A stretch of 64,000 bases of DNA from CALBPI01 sp942491885 (GCA_942491885.1 CALOCQ010000010.1:1-64000); one strand, 5' to 3'; shown: positions 1 through 8,705, numbered from the stretch's first letter. Notes: a model not told the origin generated them from the sequence alone. A program made the numbers and translations.

Positions 1-490
1 AAGCTGGCAATACTTTGTGCAATCGATCTGGGTTGATGAACAAAGCAAGTCGGCCAGTCAGCCCATTAAGGTCCTGCTCCGACAATTGCAGCGGAGCAGT
101 CAGTGCCTCGGCGTCGTCGACAGATATCACAGCTTCATCGGGCGCGGATGCTTCCGACCACTCGACGGTCGCCTTCAAAGCGATCGCGTCGCCGGCATGA
201 GCTGTAATCTTGGCCTTTCTGGCGCCAACCTGCTCGATGGAATAAACGACGTCTACACCGAGCTTGACCGGCGCCCGAAACTCGGCATCGACGCCAACCA
301 AGCGTTTGATGTCGGAGTGCGCTTTTAGGAGCTGACTAATCCCGACCAGTAGTACGTGCACGCCATGCACAACCACTTCGCCATACATGAATCGACGCGC
401 AGCAACGGGGTCGATATGCATCGGGTTATGGTCGCCTGATAGATCAGCAAATGCTTGCTGATCTTCGGCATTGAAAACTCGCGTGTACAT
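1..490 (-). CDS. MaoC-like acyl-CoA/acyl-ACP dehydratase, 3' end outside the window
   Basis: Partial gene running off the left edge; about 163 residues are visible from the ATG at 488-490. Residues 20-27 read DHNPMHID, the hydratase-2/MaoC signature whose Asp and His are the catalytic pair, and the following hot-dog fold region (VVVHGVHVLLVGISQLL, then AEFRAPVKLGV) is continuous with no stop. Family members hydrate or dehydrate 2-enoyl/3-hydroxyacyl thioesters. It is the last visible gene of a minus-strand run with an acyltransferase, an acyl carrier protein and an FkbH-like protein. The inference is that it helps make a hydroxyacyl group carried on that ACP for glycan decoration. The substrate cannot be read from sequence. 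Confidence 0.85.
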   Translation of the reverse strand, partial: MYTRVFNAEDQQAFADLSGDHNPMHIDPVAARRFMYGEVVVHGVHVLLVGISQLLKAHSDIKRLVGVDAEFRAPVKLGVDVVYSIEQVGARKAKITAHAGDAIALKATVEWSEASAPDEAVISVDDAEALTAPLQLSEQDLNGLTGRLALFINPDRLHKVLPA

Positions 491-521
491 AAGTGATTTG
501 GCAACTAAACTGAATCTAGAG

Positions 522-1070
522 TCAGCGTCGTTCGAATATCTTCTTGGCTGGTGACCCCATCGCTACAGAGCGTTCCGGAATCGAGTGCGTGACGAGTGAG
601 TTCGGTGCAACAATACAATGCTCCCCGATGCTGACGCCGTCTGTGATAACGCAGCCGGCACCGAGCCAAACGTCATTGCCGATCTTGATACCTTTCGAGG
701 TTTTCTCCTGACTTGTAACCGGCACGTCCAGGCGGTCGTATTTATAGTCGTTGCCAATGATCGCTGTATTGGCGCCAATCATGCAGAAGTTGCCAATTTC
801 AACGCCGCCTGCGTCGGAAGACAAGAAACAGCCTGAGCCGATGCTGCATCGCTCACCTATCGTCATAGGCCCGTCGCCTGCCTTGATCTTGACGAAGGAA
901 CTGATCTCCGTCTTGCGTCCGATGCGTAGATTAGCCGTCAATTCCGCTTCAGCGCGTGGACTGACCACAAACAGCGATGCCTGAGCCAATAGATACCGGT
1001 TACCACTATGCCCGGCACAAGAAAACGCTTGATTGCTTTGCCAATCTTCATATTTAAGCGGCACGCTCAC
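522..1070 (-). CDS. Hexapeptide-repeat (left-handed beta-helix) acyltransferase
   Basis: 182 residues starting at GTG (1068-1070). From about residue 50 to 175 the protein shows spaced hexapeptide turns (IGERCSIGSG, IGNFCMIGANTAIIG, IKIGNDVWLGAGCVITDG, IGEHCIVAPNSLV) and ends with the GSPAKKI element common at the end of WcaF/Maa-type O- or N-acyltransferases. Such trimeric enzymes move acetyl or longer acyl groups onto sugars. The intended stop of the ACP gene upstream (TAA at 1054-1056) lies inside this reading frame, so the two genes would overlap by about 17 bases and are probably co-translated. The donor could be the neighbouring ACP rather than CoA, but that is inference. Confidence 0.85.
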   Translation of the reverse strand: MSVPLKYEDWQSNQAFSCAGHSGNRYLLAQASLFVVSPRAEAELTANLRIGRKTEISSFVKIKAGDGPMTIGERCSIGSGCFLSSDAGGVEIGNFCMIGANTAIIGNDYKYDRLDVPVTSQEKTSKGIKIGNDVWLGAGCVITDGVSIGEHCIVAPNSLVTHSIPERSVAMGSPAKKIFERR

Positions 1071-1087
1071 CGATCAAGCGATCCACG

Positions 1088-1285
1088 TCAGCCGCTACGT
1101 TCCCGTATTTTCGATTTCATCCATCGTGAGGCGAGTTCGAAAAAGACTTCTTCGAGGGCTGTGATTAGTCTCAGGTGGTTGAGCGAATCCCAGCGATCAT
1201 CCTCGTGGCGGGAAAGCTCCGGCGTAATCTCGGCTTTATCGATGCCGGTCGCGTCAGACAATAACGCGATCAATGTCTCATTCAT
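1088..1285 (-). CDS. Acyl carrier protein, C-terminus frameshifted
   Basis: ATG at 1283-1285 overlaps the end of the FkbH-like gene (stop at 1278) by eight bases. Ser34 in the sequence WDSLNHLRL is the expected 4'-phosphopantetheine site (D-S-L motif), and helix II (ITALEEVF) follows. The frame as written ends after a basic tail (SRWMKSKIRERSG) that does not look like an ACP. Two compensating one-base shifts, near 1115 and near 1095, restore a normal helix III/IV reading MDEIENTGT then VAADVDRLIGERAA, ending at a TAA at 1054-1056. The intact gene would therefore be about 77 residues at 1054-1285. Either the gene is damaged or the sequence has two single-base deletions here. Confidence 0.75.
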   Translation of the reverse strand: MNETLIALLSDATGIDKAEITPELSRHEDDRWDSLNHLRLITALEEVFFELASRWMKSKIRERSG

Positions 1286-2429
1286 GTGTTTCCCTCTTAA
1301 AGATAATCTCAATGCCAGGGCAGTCGATTTGCTTACTTTGTGATGCGCTTAATGCGTACAGTATATCGTTATCGTTGTTTTCGGCGACCAACTCAAACCC
1401 TTGCTGAGCAAAAAAATCTGCTGCAGGTTTATTTTTCGCCGTCGGGGAGAACCGGGCGGTTATGCGCTTGGCCCCAAGCGTGTCGAATATAAAGGTCTTC
1501 AGCGTATTGCATGCTGCGGTTTCGATGCCTCGACCGAGTGCACGGCAGCTCATAATAAAGCTGTCTATTTCGAGCTCTTGAGCGTCATCTCGCAGCAGGT
1601 AGATGCCTATCATACCGAGATCACCGAATTTGTCTTTTGCTCGGATCACGTGCAGGTGATAGTTCGGCGAATCGACGAATCGCCCAACATCGCTGGCGTC
1701 GTAGCGAATGGTTGTCACATTGAATTGATTGGTCTTTGAAAACAGTTGGTGTATCCGTGTCGTGTCGGCTGGTTTCGCAGCAGATATTTCAAGCGTGGTT
1801 TCCAGGCTTTTCAGAAAGTCGCCCATGTCGCTCACTTTGTCTTTAAGCGCCGTGCGCTTAAGGTTGTCCGCGTACTGACGAGTCTTGTTGGAGTCTTCCT
1901 GGGTCAGTTCGAGCTTATCGAAGTCCGGGACCTCATACATAAAATCAGCCAGTGAGCTTGGATCCCTTGGAAGCTCCAAGGTCAGCACTTCCGGTAACAT
2001 CTGTCTGACTAGTTCGCACTCCACGGGATTGTCATCCACGAACGCGAGGCTATCGATACCGATATTCAGCGCTTGGGCAATACCCTGAATATTTTGGTGT
2101 TTGGGTTCCCAATTGACCGCACGATAGGCGATGTCGTCTAGCGATAACGGCATATCCGTACGCACCCGGAAGGCTTCCTCGACGTCGCCAAGGTTGTTCT
2201 TGCTGCAGATCGCGAGTACCACCCCGCGCGCTTTTATGTCTAATAGCGCGGATTGAAATGCGGAGAAGCACTCGGCAGTTGGATCGCCTTGCCCCACGCG
2301 AATCCCGTGCGGACCTTCTTCGCCGAGAACACCGCCCCAGATTGTATTGTCGAGGTCGACGACGAGGCATTTCTGACCGAGTTTCGAGTTAGCACGACTA
2401 GGCCACCTGCGTGCAGGCCACTTGATTGA
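1278..2429 (-). CDS. FkbH-like HAD-family protein, C-terminal fragment (HAD + GNAT domains)
   Basis: In this frame the HAD motif KCLVVDLDNTIWGG appears at about 2340-2385, followed by GVLGEEG, CSKN and FVDDNPVE motifs, then a GNAT-like C-terminal domain (DKFGDLGMIGIYLL, SCRALGRGIE). FkbH enzymes dephosphorylate and load a three-carbon glyceryl unit from 1,3-bisphosphoglycerate onto an ACP; many relatives act in polyketide or O-antigen loci. The frame is open upstream to a stop at about 2481-2483, and the N-terminal half continues in another frame (2431-3090), so one FkbH gene of about 600 residues is split. An internal GTG at 2297 could start a shorter product, but that would lack the nucleophilic Asp motif. 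Confidence 0.8.
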   Translation of the reverse strand, partial: SIKWPARRWPSRANSKLGQKCLVVDLDNTIWGGVLGEEGPHGIRVGQGDPTAECFSAFQSALLDIKARGVVLAICSKNNLGDVEEAFRVRTDMPLSLDDIAYRAVNWEPKHQNIQGIAQALNIGIDSLAFVDDNPVECELVRQMLPEVLTLELPRDPSSLADFMYEVPDFDKLELTQEDSNKTRQYADNLKRTALKDKVSDMGDFLKSLETTLEISAAKPADTTRIHQLFSKTNQFNVTTIRYDASDVGRFVDSPNYHLHVIRAKDKFGDLGMIGIYLLRDDAQELEIDSFIMSCRALGRGIETAACNTLKTFIFDTLGAKRITARFSPTAKNKPAADFFAQQGFELVAENNDNDILYALSASQSKQIDCPGIEIIFKRETHE

Positions 2430-2430
2430 G

Positions 2431-3090
2431 TCACCGACGTTGGAGTCCGCACTTCGATTTTGCCATGTAGTCGTCGCGGTTCAGCGGCGTCCCAGGCCGG
2501 CGCGCGGGCGGCGTGGGCGTAACGGCGGGCGGCTGCCACGATTCGGCAGTTAATGCCGCTAATCGCTGGTTCAGGGTAGCGAAAACTGCATGCTCACCGA
2601 GGCTTAGGGATTGGTCGGCCACGCTGAAACGCATGGCAGCGGGCCGGATAAAGTTGCAAATGAACAAATGGGACTGCGTGTTAGTGAGCGCGAGGTTCAG
2701 CCACTCGCCGATGGTAGAAACCACGCGCTCTATCTCGCTATCGACCAGGTCCGCATTCAGCTTGCCGGTGCCATTAACGAGCGTTGGCGCGAGTCGACGC
2801 AAAGACAGCGACAGGACAATAACGTCTGGCTGGCTTTGGCGGGTAGCTGATCCTTCATTGAGCAGTTCCTGAAAATGCTGGTCATACGGGGCTGCCACGC
2901 CGTCAACAGATACACCGTAGCCAGCACTCAGCACCGTGGTCGCCCGCAGTAGAGGGTCAACGGTGTGGTTGGCGAGCCAGCTTATTCGTAGATCAGTTTC
3001 TGTCTGCTGTTCGGCCAGTTCGCGAAAGTGTCGATCGATGTCTGCTGTCGACATTTGCATGATATCGGAGATTTCGCCGGGCAGATCCAT
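2431..3090 (-). CDS. FkbH-like protein, N-terminal fragment
   Basis: 219 residues from ATG 3090. The sequence (LRISWLANHTVDPL, YDQHFQELLNE, PDVIVLSLSLRRL, LFICNFIRP, LGEHAVFATLNQRLAAL) matches the alpha/beta N-terminal domain found before the HAD domain in long FkbH proteins. It ends at a TGA at 2431-2433 shortly before the HAD domain resumes in another frame. The near-contact of the two halves and their matching content argue for one broken gene. It is the first gene of the minus-strand operon FkbH-ACP-acyltransferase-MaoC. Whether the frameshift is real or a sequence error cannot be decided here. Confidence 0.72.
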   Translation of the reverse strand: MDLPGEISDIMQMSTADIDRHFRELAEQQTETDLRISWLANHTVDPLLRATTVLSAGYGVSVDGVAAPYDQHFQELLNEGSATRQSQPDVIVLSLSLRRLAPTLVNGTGKLNADLVDSEIERVVSTIGEWLNLALTNTQSHLFICNFIRPAAMRFSVADQSLSLGEHAVFATLNQRLAALTAESWQPPAVTPTPPARRPGTPLNRDDYMAKSKCGLQRR

Positions 3091-3892
3091 ACTCGAGGTC
3101 TTGCCGTCATGCTTTCTTCTTGCTTTGGCATCCGAGTCTCTAATCCAGTCTTGTTGGGGCTCTTGGCCTGTTTTGGCGCCAGATCACAGCTGGTCGCGGA
3201 AATCTTGCAGCTACCGCTGAAATGATACCTCATCGATTCGACGCAGAGCATGCCTGATTAGCGAATGTGCTGCTACGACGCTTGTCACATGAGCAAATGT
3301 GTGGAACGCCCAAACCGAGATCTGTGGCCGCAGCTCGCCGCCTTGGTCCAAGCAGCTATTTTGGCCATCAAATCCCATTGCATCGAGGCGGCTGTTGCGA
3401 GGCTCGTGAGTTCATTCATGTTGCAATGGTGATTGTGGCGACCGGAATTACATGCCTGTCACGATTCGTTGTGTGACGCAGTACCGGGAGATTAATGTGA
3501 TCTGCTCTGTATTTATTCAAAGCCAATCTAGTACACTATCGGGATTGCAACAGAGCGTCATGGTAGGGTTGATATTTCACTGAGCCATTGAAATATCGTA
3601 ATTTTTTGGGGTTCAGTTGAGTTCGTTTTCAGGCGGGCGAATGCGCCGGGTTGTCTATTGCTGTTCTTCTGAGGCCGGCTGGCGTTGGACGAAACATCAC
3701 GAGACATTTTTTTGAGTTGTTTAGAGGTGGGTTGAATGCCCTGCGTTTAATATGAGATCCCACGAAAAGACTTCGAAGAATGACGCGATTCTCGTTGAGA
3801 ACAGCCGGTTCAATGTAAGCCGGCAACGTCCGGGGCAGGTGTTTCACAATGCCTGAAGTTAGCCCGTTGCATGCGGACAACTTCGTATTCTG
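3091..3892. other. Intergenic region between divergent glycan operons
   Basis: About 800 bases without a convincing gene on either strand. It separates the minus-strand FkbH operon from the plus-strand glycosyltransferase operon, so it should hold both promoters. I found no clear -35/-10 pair, ops/JUMPstart element, sigma-54 motif or hairpin that I would defend. Short open frames here have no recognisable domain. The 3500-3620 stretch is more AT-rich than its surroundings, which fits promoter DNA. Confidence 0.5.
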
Positions 3893-5098
3893 ATGGTCGC
3901 ACCGCAGCCGTTTTTCAGGGCACGGGGCACCCCGTTTAGTGTATTGCACCGTATCCGGGCGCTTTGTAGTGCCGGCCATCAGGTCGACTTAATTACCTAC
4001 CCTTTCGGGGAGGATATATCGTTCGATGGTTTAACCATACATCGTGCGGCAAAGCCGCCGTTGGTGAATGATGTGAAGATCGGCCCGTCTTTCGCAAAGA
4101 TTCTGCTGGATTGGCCTGTCTACCAGTTAACAAAACGTTTGCTGCGCGAGAATAGCTACGATGTTCTTCATTCGCATGAGGAGGCAGCGTTTTTCTGCGT
4201 TGGGCTAGCGAAGAAACACAGTTTGCTGCATGTCTACGATATGCACAGTAGCCTTCCTGCACAGCTAAAGACCTTTGGGTCATTCGATGTTGCCCCGATC
4301 AGAGGTACATTTGAATACTTGGAAAACAAGGTTCTGAAGACCTGCGATGGTGTTATCACAATTTGTGAGGACCTTGCCGACACCGCATTGCCGATTTGTG
4401 GTGACACGCCGCACGCGATGATCGAGAACACGGCTGACGATCGTAAGGCGTTCGGCTCTGACAGAGAGGACGTTCGTGACGCATTTCGGCTGGATGGCAA
4501 ACATGTCATCTTATACACGGGAACATTCGAGTCGTATCAAGGCTTGGATATCCTGTTGGTGGCTATGCAAGTGCTTGTCGAGCGCCAGCCGAAGGCGCAC
4601 CTTTTGATGGTTGGCGGCCAGGCGCACCAGATTGAGTCCTATAAGTCGATGGCGAAACGGCTGGGCATCGATGAAAACATTACGTTCACCGGTATGATCT
4701 CGCCGTCCCGTATTCCTTCCTTTCAGGATGTAAGCGACATCATTGTCTCGCCGCGATCCAGCGGTACCAATTCGCCGCTGAAGATTTACGGATACATGCG
4801 CTGTGGCCGGCCTGTTGTAGCGACTAATCTATTTACCCATACACAGGTGTTGGACGATTCGGTAGCGCTTCTGGTTGATCCAACGCCGGACGCGCTCGCG
4901 GCCGGTATCGAGCGCCTGATTAGTGACCCCGACCTTGCAGCCTCTATCGGTGCCGCCGCTACGCGGCGTGCCGAAGCCGACTTTTCAGACGATGCGTACG
5001 TTCGCAAGGTCTTGAAGTTTTACGAAGAAGTAATCAGCAACCATGGGAAAACGGTCGCCAGCTCGAAGTCAATGAATGGCGGAGTGGAAGCCCAATGA
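3893..5098 (+). CDS. GT4-family glycosyltransferase
   Basis: 401 residues, intact. The N-terminus (MVAPQPFFRARGTPFSVLHRIRAL) is the glycine/arginine-rich acceptor domain start of GT-B GT4 enzymes; the second domain shows ILYTGTFESYQGLDILLVAM and, near residue 290, SSGTNSPLKIYGYMRCGRP, the donor-binding segment. These enzymes add nucleotide-activated sugars to a lipid-linked glycan on the cytoplasmic face. The frame is open only 30 bases upstream of the ATG and contains no better start; family members usually carry a few more residues before MVAP. The stop overlaps the start of the next gene (ATGA), so the methyltransferase is translationally coupled. Role in exopolysaccharide assembly is inferred from the locus. 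Confidence 0.88.
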   Translation: MVAPQPFFRARGTPFSVLHRIRALCSAGHQVDLITYPFGEDISFDGLTIHRAAKPPLVNDVKIGPSFAKILLDWPVYQLTKRLLRENSYDVLHSHEEAAFFCVGLAKKHSLLHVYDMHSSLPAQLKTFGSFDVAPIRGTFEYLENKVLKTCDGVITICEDLADTALPICGDTPHAMIENTADDRKAFGSDREDVRDAFRLDGKHVILYTGTFESYQGLDILLVAMQVLVERQPKAHLLMVGGQAHQIESYKSMAKRLGIDENITFTGMISPSRIPSFQDVSDIIVSPRSSGTNSPLKIYGYMRCGRPVVATNLFTHTQVLDDSVALLVDPTPDALAAGIERLISDPDLAASIGAAATRRAEADFSDDAYVRKVLKFYEEVISNHGKTVASSKSMNGGVEAQ

Positions 5099-5925
5099 GT
5101 AGCACGAACAAGGAAAACGTAATGGAGCAAGCAGCCGTCGTTGGCATTGAAGATCCGCGGCTGAAGGCTGTGCAGGACTTCTGGGAGGCGCATATCCATG
5201 ATTGGAAAGTTGCCAAGAGCGAGGCGGGGACCGCTGCGTTTTTTCAGGAGATCGAGGAATACCGGTTCGAGAAATTGCACTACTTGCCGAAGTTAGTTGA
5301 TTTCAATGGCTACGCGGGTAAGACGATTCTCGATGTCGGCTGTGGCGTCGGCAATGATCTGTCGCGATTTGTACGTGGCGGCGCCAAGGTAACCGGTGTT
5401 GACCTGGCAGCACACTCCATTGGACTTGCCAAAGATAATTTCAAACAGAGAAATCTGGATGGCGAGTTTTCAGTGATGAACGGCGAGGCGATGAGTTTCG
5501 CCGATAACACTTTCGACGTTGTCTATTGCCATACCGTGCTCCACTTTACGCCGAATCCGGAAAAGATGATCGCCGAAATTCATCGTGTCTTGAAGCCAGG
5601 TGGCACGGCTATCCTGATGACGGTCAATCGCCGCTCCTGGTTGAATTTCTTGCACAGGACAATGAAGGTGGAAATCGACCATCTTGACGCGCCGGTTTTT
5701 TACAAATACTCCATCGCGGAATTCGAGAAAATGCTCGACGTGTTCGATGATTGTGTGATCCACCCGGAGCGTTTTCCAGTCGCGACGAAAGTGCACTCCG
5801 GTATCAAGGCGAGACTATTCAATGCAGTCTTCGTGGGCCTTTTCAATGCGCTTCCGAAGTCGCTGACACGCAAAAGTGGTCACCATCTGATTGCATTCGC
5901 TACCAAGCAGAGCAGCAACGTCTGA
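5095..5925 (+). CDS. Class I SAM-dependent methyltransferase
   Basis: 276 residues, intact. Motif I, ILDVGCGVGND, lies at residues 78-88, followed by the acidic strand end VTGVDLA, motif post-I DVVYCHTVLHF and motif III VLKPGGTAILM. This is the UbiG/Methyltransf_11 type fold. The C-terminal third (SWLNFLHRTMKVEIDHLDAPVF) is longer than in UbiG and probably binds the acceptor. It overlaps the glycosyltransferase by four bases and is followed 10 bases later by the GlpD-like gene. A sugar or glycolipid O-methyltransferase is the likely role by context; the acceptor is unknown. Confidence 0.85.
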   Translation: MSSTNKENVMEQAAVVGIEDPRLKAVQDFWEAHIHDWKVAKSEAGTAAFFQEIEEYRFEKLHYLPKLVDFNGYAGKTILDVGCGVGNDLSRFVRGGAKVTGVDLAAHSIGLAKDNFKQRNLDGEFSVMNGEAMSFADNTFDVVYCHTVLHFTPNPEKMIAEIHRVLKPGGTAILMTVNRRSWLNFLHRTMKVEIDHLDAPVFYKYSIAEFEKMLDVFDDCVIHPERFPVATKVHSGIKARLFNAVFVGLFNALPKSLTRKSGHHLIAFATKQSSNV

Positions 5926-5935
5926 CGTTTATCCG

Positions 5936-7294
5936 ATGCAACGGAGTATCGAAAACCTGGCTGATCGGCAATTTGATGTTCTTGTCATCGGTGCCGGCAT
6001 CTACGGCGCATGTATCGCGCGCGATGCGGCCTTGAGAGGCTTATCGGTGGCTCTGGTAGAACGCGATGATTTCGGTGCCCATACCTCACATAACTCGTTA
6101 AAGCTGATTCATGGCGGACTGCGCTACATTCAACATCTTGATTTCAAGCGTATGCGCGAATCAGTTTGCGAGAGGCGGGCGTGGATGCGCATCGCACCGC
6201 ACCTTACGCGACCACTGAAATTTGTAATGCATACGCACGGCGTCACGACCCGCGGTCCGTTGGCGCTTTGGGTCGCCGGCCGTATTCATGAAGCTATTGG
6301 CTATGACCGCAATCAGGGCGTTGACGATAAACATCAGATTCCACGCTCAGAGGTTTACGGTCGCGAAATCGCGGCGGAGTTGATGCCCGACTTGCCTGAT
6401 GCAAAATACAATGGTGCAGCCAGCTGGTACGACGGTCAGGTGCTGGATGCAGATCGCTTGTTGATTGAGTGTCTGAAAAGCGCTGTCGAGGCGGGTGCAG
6501 TCATCGCGAACTACGCTGAGGTGACGTCGCTGAAAACTCATGCCAAGACCGTAACGGGTGCGACGGTGCGCGACGGTCTGAGCGGTGAACAGGTCAACGT
6601 GAAGGCTTCGCTCACAGTGAACAGCTGCGGCCCATGGAGTGATCAACTTGAATTGGGTGTTACGCAGCAAAACGCCAAATTGCTGCCGCATCAGCCGCTG
6701 ACCATTAATATGAACATTGTTGTGGGTCGTCCCATTATTGAGGACCACGCCATCGGCGTGCGTAGCCACCAAAAGTCAGATTCGCGTATCGATAGTGCCA
6801 ACAGGCAATTTTTCGTTACGCCCTGGCGGGGGATGACCGCTATTGGCACGCTCCACGAGCCATTCGACGGCGATGTCGGCGATGCGGGAATTTCCGCAAG
6901 CGTGCTTGAGGCTTTCGTTAACGATGTGAATGCGGCATATCCGTCGGCTGAGATCGGTATTGACGATATTGTGTACTGCTATTGGGGTCTGACCCCTGGC
7001 GAGCACGGGCTCACGCGCGGTGATGCGCGGCGCGCGCGGCACGGGCAGATTATCGATCACAGCAAGGAATCCGGCGTCGATGGCGTCATCTCGGTTATCG
7101 GGGTTAAGTGGACAACGGCACGCCTCGAGGCGGAGCGGGTGGTCGACCTGGCTCTGGCGAAACTGGGAGTTGAGGCGGGTCGATCGGCTGCCGCCGTTAC
7201 AGCTCTTCCAGGTGCGCGCGGCTTTGAATCCGAGCGATCGACTGATTCGGTCAATGAAATTCTCGAGTCGGGTCCGTCCGATTGGAGCCGATGA
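5936..7294 (+). CDS. GlpD-like FAD-dependent oxidoreductase, N-terminal and central part (frameshifted)
   Basis: About 452 residues from the ATG at 5936. The FAD-binding motif VLVIGAGIYGACIARDAALRG opens the protein, followed by VALVERDDFG, the GlpD-type HNSLKLIHGGLRYI segment, TVNSCGPWSD and the flavin-contacting ISVIGVKWTTARLEAE. Respiratory glycerol-3-phosphate dehydrogenases are about 500-560 residues; this frame ends early at 7294, and the missing C-terminal helical domain continues in a different frame to 7609. Start choice: the longer frame from 5891 would overlap the methyltransferase and lacks support. Its place in a glycan locus suggests oxidation of glycerol phosphate or a related polyol, which I infer only. 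Confidence 0.8.
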   Translation: MQRSIENLADRQFDVLVIGAGIYGACIARDAALRGLSVALVERDDFGAHTSHNSLKLIHGGLRYIQHLDFKRMRESVCERRAWMRIAPHLTRPLKFVMHTHGVTTRGPLALWVAGRIHEAIGYDRNQGVDDKHQIPRSEVYGREIAAELMPDLPDAKYNGAASWYDGQVLDADRLLIECLKSAVEAGAVIANYAEVTSLKTHAKTVTGATVRDGLSGEQVNVKASLTVNSCGPWSDQLELGVTQQNAKLLPHQPLTINMNIVVGRPIIEDHAIGVRSHQKSDSRIDSANRQFFVTPWRGMTAIGTLHEPFDGDVGDAGISASVLEAFVNDVNAAYPSAEIGIDDIVYCYWGLTPGEHGLTRGDARRARHGQIIDHSKESGVDGVISVIGVKWTTARLEAERVVDLALAKLGVEAGRSAAAVTALPGARGFESERSTDSVNEILESGPSDWSR

Positions 7295-7339
7295 TGCCGA
7301 GGATATCGCAATCGAGTATGGCGGAATGGCGGCTGCCTT

Positions 7340-7609
7340 TTGGATTGCGAGACCGGGATGCAGGCGCCGGAAGGGGCATTCCCTCGCAAGGCGTTGCACG
7401 CCGTCAAGAACGAAATGGCGATCAGGCTCTCGGATGTCATGCTAAGGCGTACTAGTGACGTTGAGCGAGGTAGACTCACGCAGGATAAGCTCGACTGGAC
7501 GATGGCGATGATGCGCCGTCATTTTCTTTGGTCATCGGAGCGCGCGGAACAGGAAATGGAGAATTTCCAAGCGGCGCTTTTGAGAGCGCATGCACGCGTG
7601 GCGGCATAA
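7340..7609 (+). CDS. GlpD-like oxidoreductase, C-terminal fragment
   Basis: The frame encodes HAVKNEMAIRLSDVMLRRT, the hallmark of the GlpD C-terminal cap domain, followed by a helical stretch with WTMAMMRRHFLW and a normal TAA stop. It continues the gene at 5936-7294; between them, part of the sequence (ADDAEDIAIEYGG) is in the third frame, so at least two one-base indels lie between 7260 and 7330. The whole gene would be about 557 residues, a normal GlpD length. On its own this fragment is unlikely to be a functional protein. Confidence 0.65.
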   Translation: MDCETGMQAPEGAFPRKALHAVKNEMAIRLSDVMLRRTSDVERGRLTQDKLDWTMAMMRRHFLWSSERAEQEMENFQAALLRAHARVAA

Positions 7610-7666
7610 TCTGGCTCGAACAGTCTTTGCGGTAAATTTTACAAGAAACCATGAGGCACTTATAAA

Positions 7667-8119
7667 ATGAGAATTTGTGTAACAGGCGGCACGGGATTTA
7701 CGGGCGCAGCATTAGTGCTGATGCTTCTCGAATTGGGTCACGATGTCGTTTCGCTTGATAAGAAACCCGCCATCATGGCGGATACGCTTAAGGAGAAGGG
7801 CGCGGAGCTCGTCACCGGGAGTGTTACCGACAAGTCTGTCGTTGAGCGTTGCGTCGAAGGCGCTGAGGTCGTCATGCACCTTGCGGCGGCATTTCGTGAG
7901 CTTAATGTACCTGATTCTGTTTACTATGACGCCAACGTAAACGGCACGCGAGTCGTATTTGAGGCGGCTAATGCGGCGGGTGCCAGAAAGCTTGTTTATT
8001 GCAGCACGCAGGGTGTTCATGGACATATTGAGAACTCCACCCGGCGACGAGAACTCACCTATTGCGCCGGCCGATTACTACCAGCAAACCAAATACGAGG
8101 GGGAGCTTGCTTGTCGTGA
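7667..8119 (+). CDS. NAD-dependent epimerase/dehydratase, N-terminal fragment
   Basis: ATG at 7667. The extended-SDR Rossmann start MRICVTGGTGFTGAALVLML is at residues 1-20, the acidic strand-2 end (VVSLDKKP) follows, then HLAAAF and KLVYCSTQGVHGH, which includes the catalytic-region Ser. After about residue 122 the frame reads nonsense; the correct continuation (PPGDENSPIAPADYYQQTK) is one frame away, consistent with a single extra base near 8036. The whole gene spans 7667-8658, about 329 residues. Enzymes of this family epimerise, dehydrate or reduce nucleotide sugars. Confidence 0.75.
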   Translation: MRICVTGGTGFTGAALVLMLLELGHDVVSLDKKPAIMADTLKEKGAELVTGSVTDKSVVERCVEGAEVVMHLAAAFRELNVPDSVYYDANVNGTRVVFEAANAAGARKLVYCSTQGVHGHIENSTRRRELTYCAGRLLPANQIRGGACLS

Positions 8120-8471
8120 GTTAGCCGAAAAGTGCGATCTTGAGTTCACGATATTGCGTCCGACGGCAATTTATGGCCCAGGCGACCCGGAGCGTTTCGC
8201 CATGATTTTCAGGCGCGCCAAGAAGGGAATGTTCCCGATGTTTGGCCGCGGTAAGACGTATTACCACCCGGTGTACATCGACAACCTGGTCGATGCGTTT
8301 GTACTGGCAATGGCGCCGGGCGTCGGTGCCGGTGAAGCCTATATCATTGCTGATGAGGAATATTTCCGAATTGAGGAATTGGTGCGGCGGGTCGGTCAGG
8401 CAATCGGCGTTGATGTCGAAGATTCCATCCTTCCCAATCACACCTTTGATCATTGCGGGACATGTTTGTGA
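8034..8471 (+). CDS. NAD-dependent epimerase/dehydratase, central fragment
   Basis: This frame carries the SDR catalytic Tyr-x3-Lys as YYQQTKYEGE, then LRPTAIYGPGDPERF and PVYIDNLVDAF, all standard extended-SDR landmarks in the right order after the N-terminal fragment. Around 8418 the coding sense moves to another frame, again consistent with one extra base. Because the catalytic lysine is separated from the NAD-binding domain by a frameshift, the gene as written would not yield active enzyme. Confidence 0.7.
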   Translation, partial: TPPGDENSPIAPADYYQQTKYEGELACRELAEKCDLEFTILRPTAIYGPGDPERFAMIFRRAKKGMFPMFGRGKTYYHPVYIDNLVDAFVLAMAPGVGAGEAYIIADEEYFRIEELVRRVGQAIGVDVEDSILPNHTFDHCGTCL

Positions 8472-8658
8472 AAAGGTCTGCAAGCCGTTTGGCATTACGC
8501 CGCCAATCTTCCCGCGTCGTGTCGACTGGTTTCGACAGGTTCGGGCGTTTCATATATTGACAAGGCCAAAAGCGGGCTGGGATATCGACCCAAAAGTAGG
8601 CATTGATGAAGGTCTGAAGCGAACCGGGGAATGGTATGAAGCTAATGGCATCATCTGA
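8419..8658 (+). CDS. NAD-dependent epimerase/dehydratase, C-terminal fragment
   Basis: In this frame the text IPSFPITPLIIAGHVCEKVC, ITPPIFPRRVDWF and IDEGLKRTGEWYEANGII forms the usual SDR C-terminal substrate domain and ends in TGA at 8658. It joins the central fragment with one base removed. The three pieces together make one gene with two indels; the conserved character of each piece suggests the damage is recent or is a sequence error. Confidence 0.65.
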   Translation, partial: KIPSFPITPLIIAGHVCEKVCKPFGITPPIFPRRVDWFRQVRAFHILTRPKAGWDIDPKVGIDEGLKRTGEWYEANGII

Positions 8659-8705
8659 CGGGTTGCGAGGCTGTGATCCAGCTAAGACCGTCGGTTTAAG
8701 GTAAC

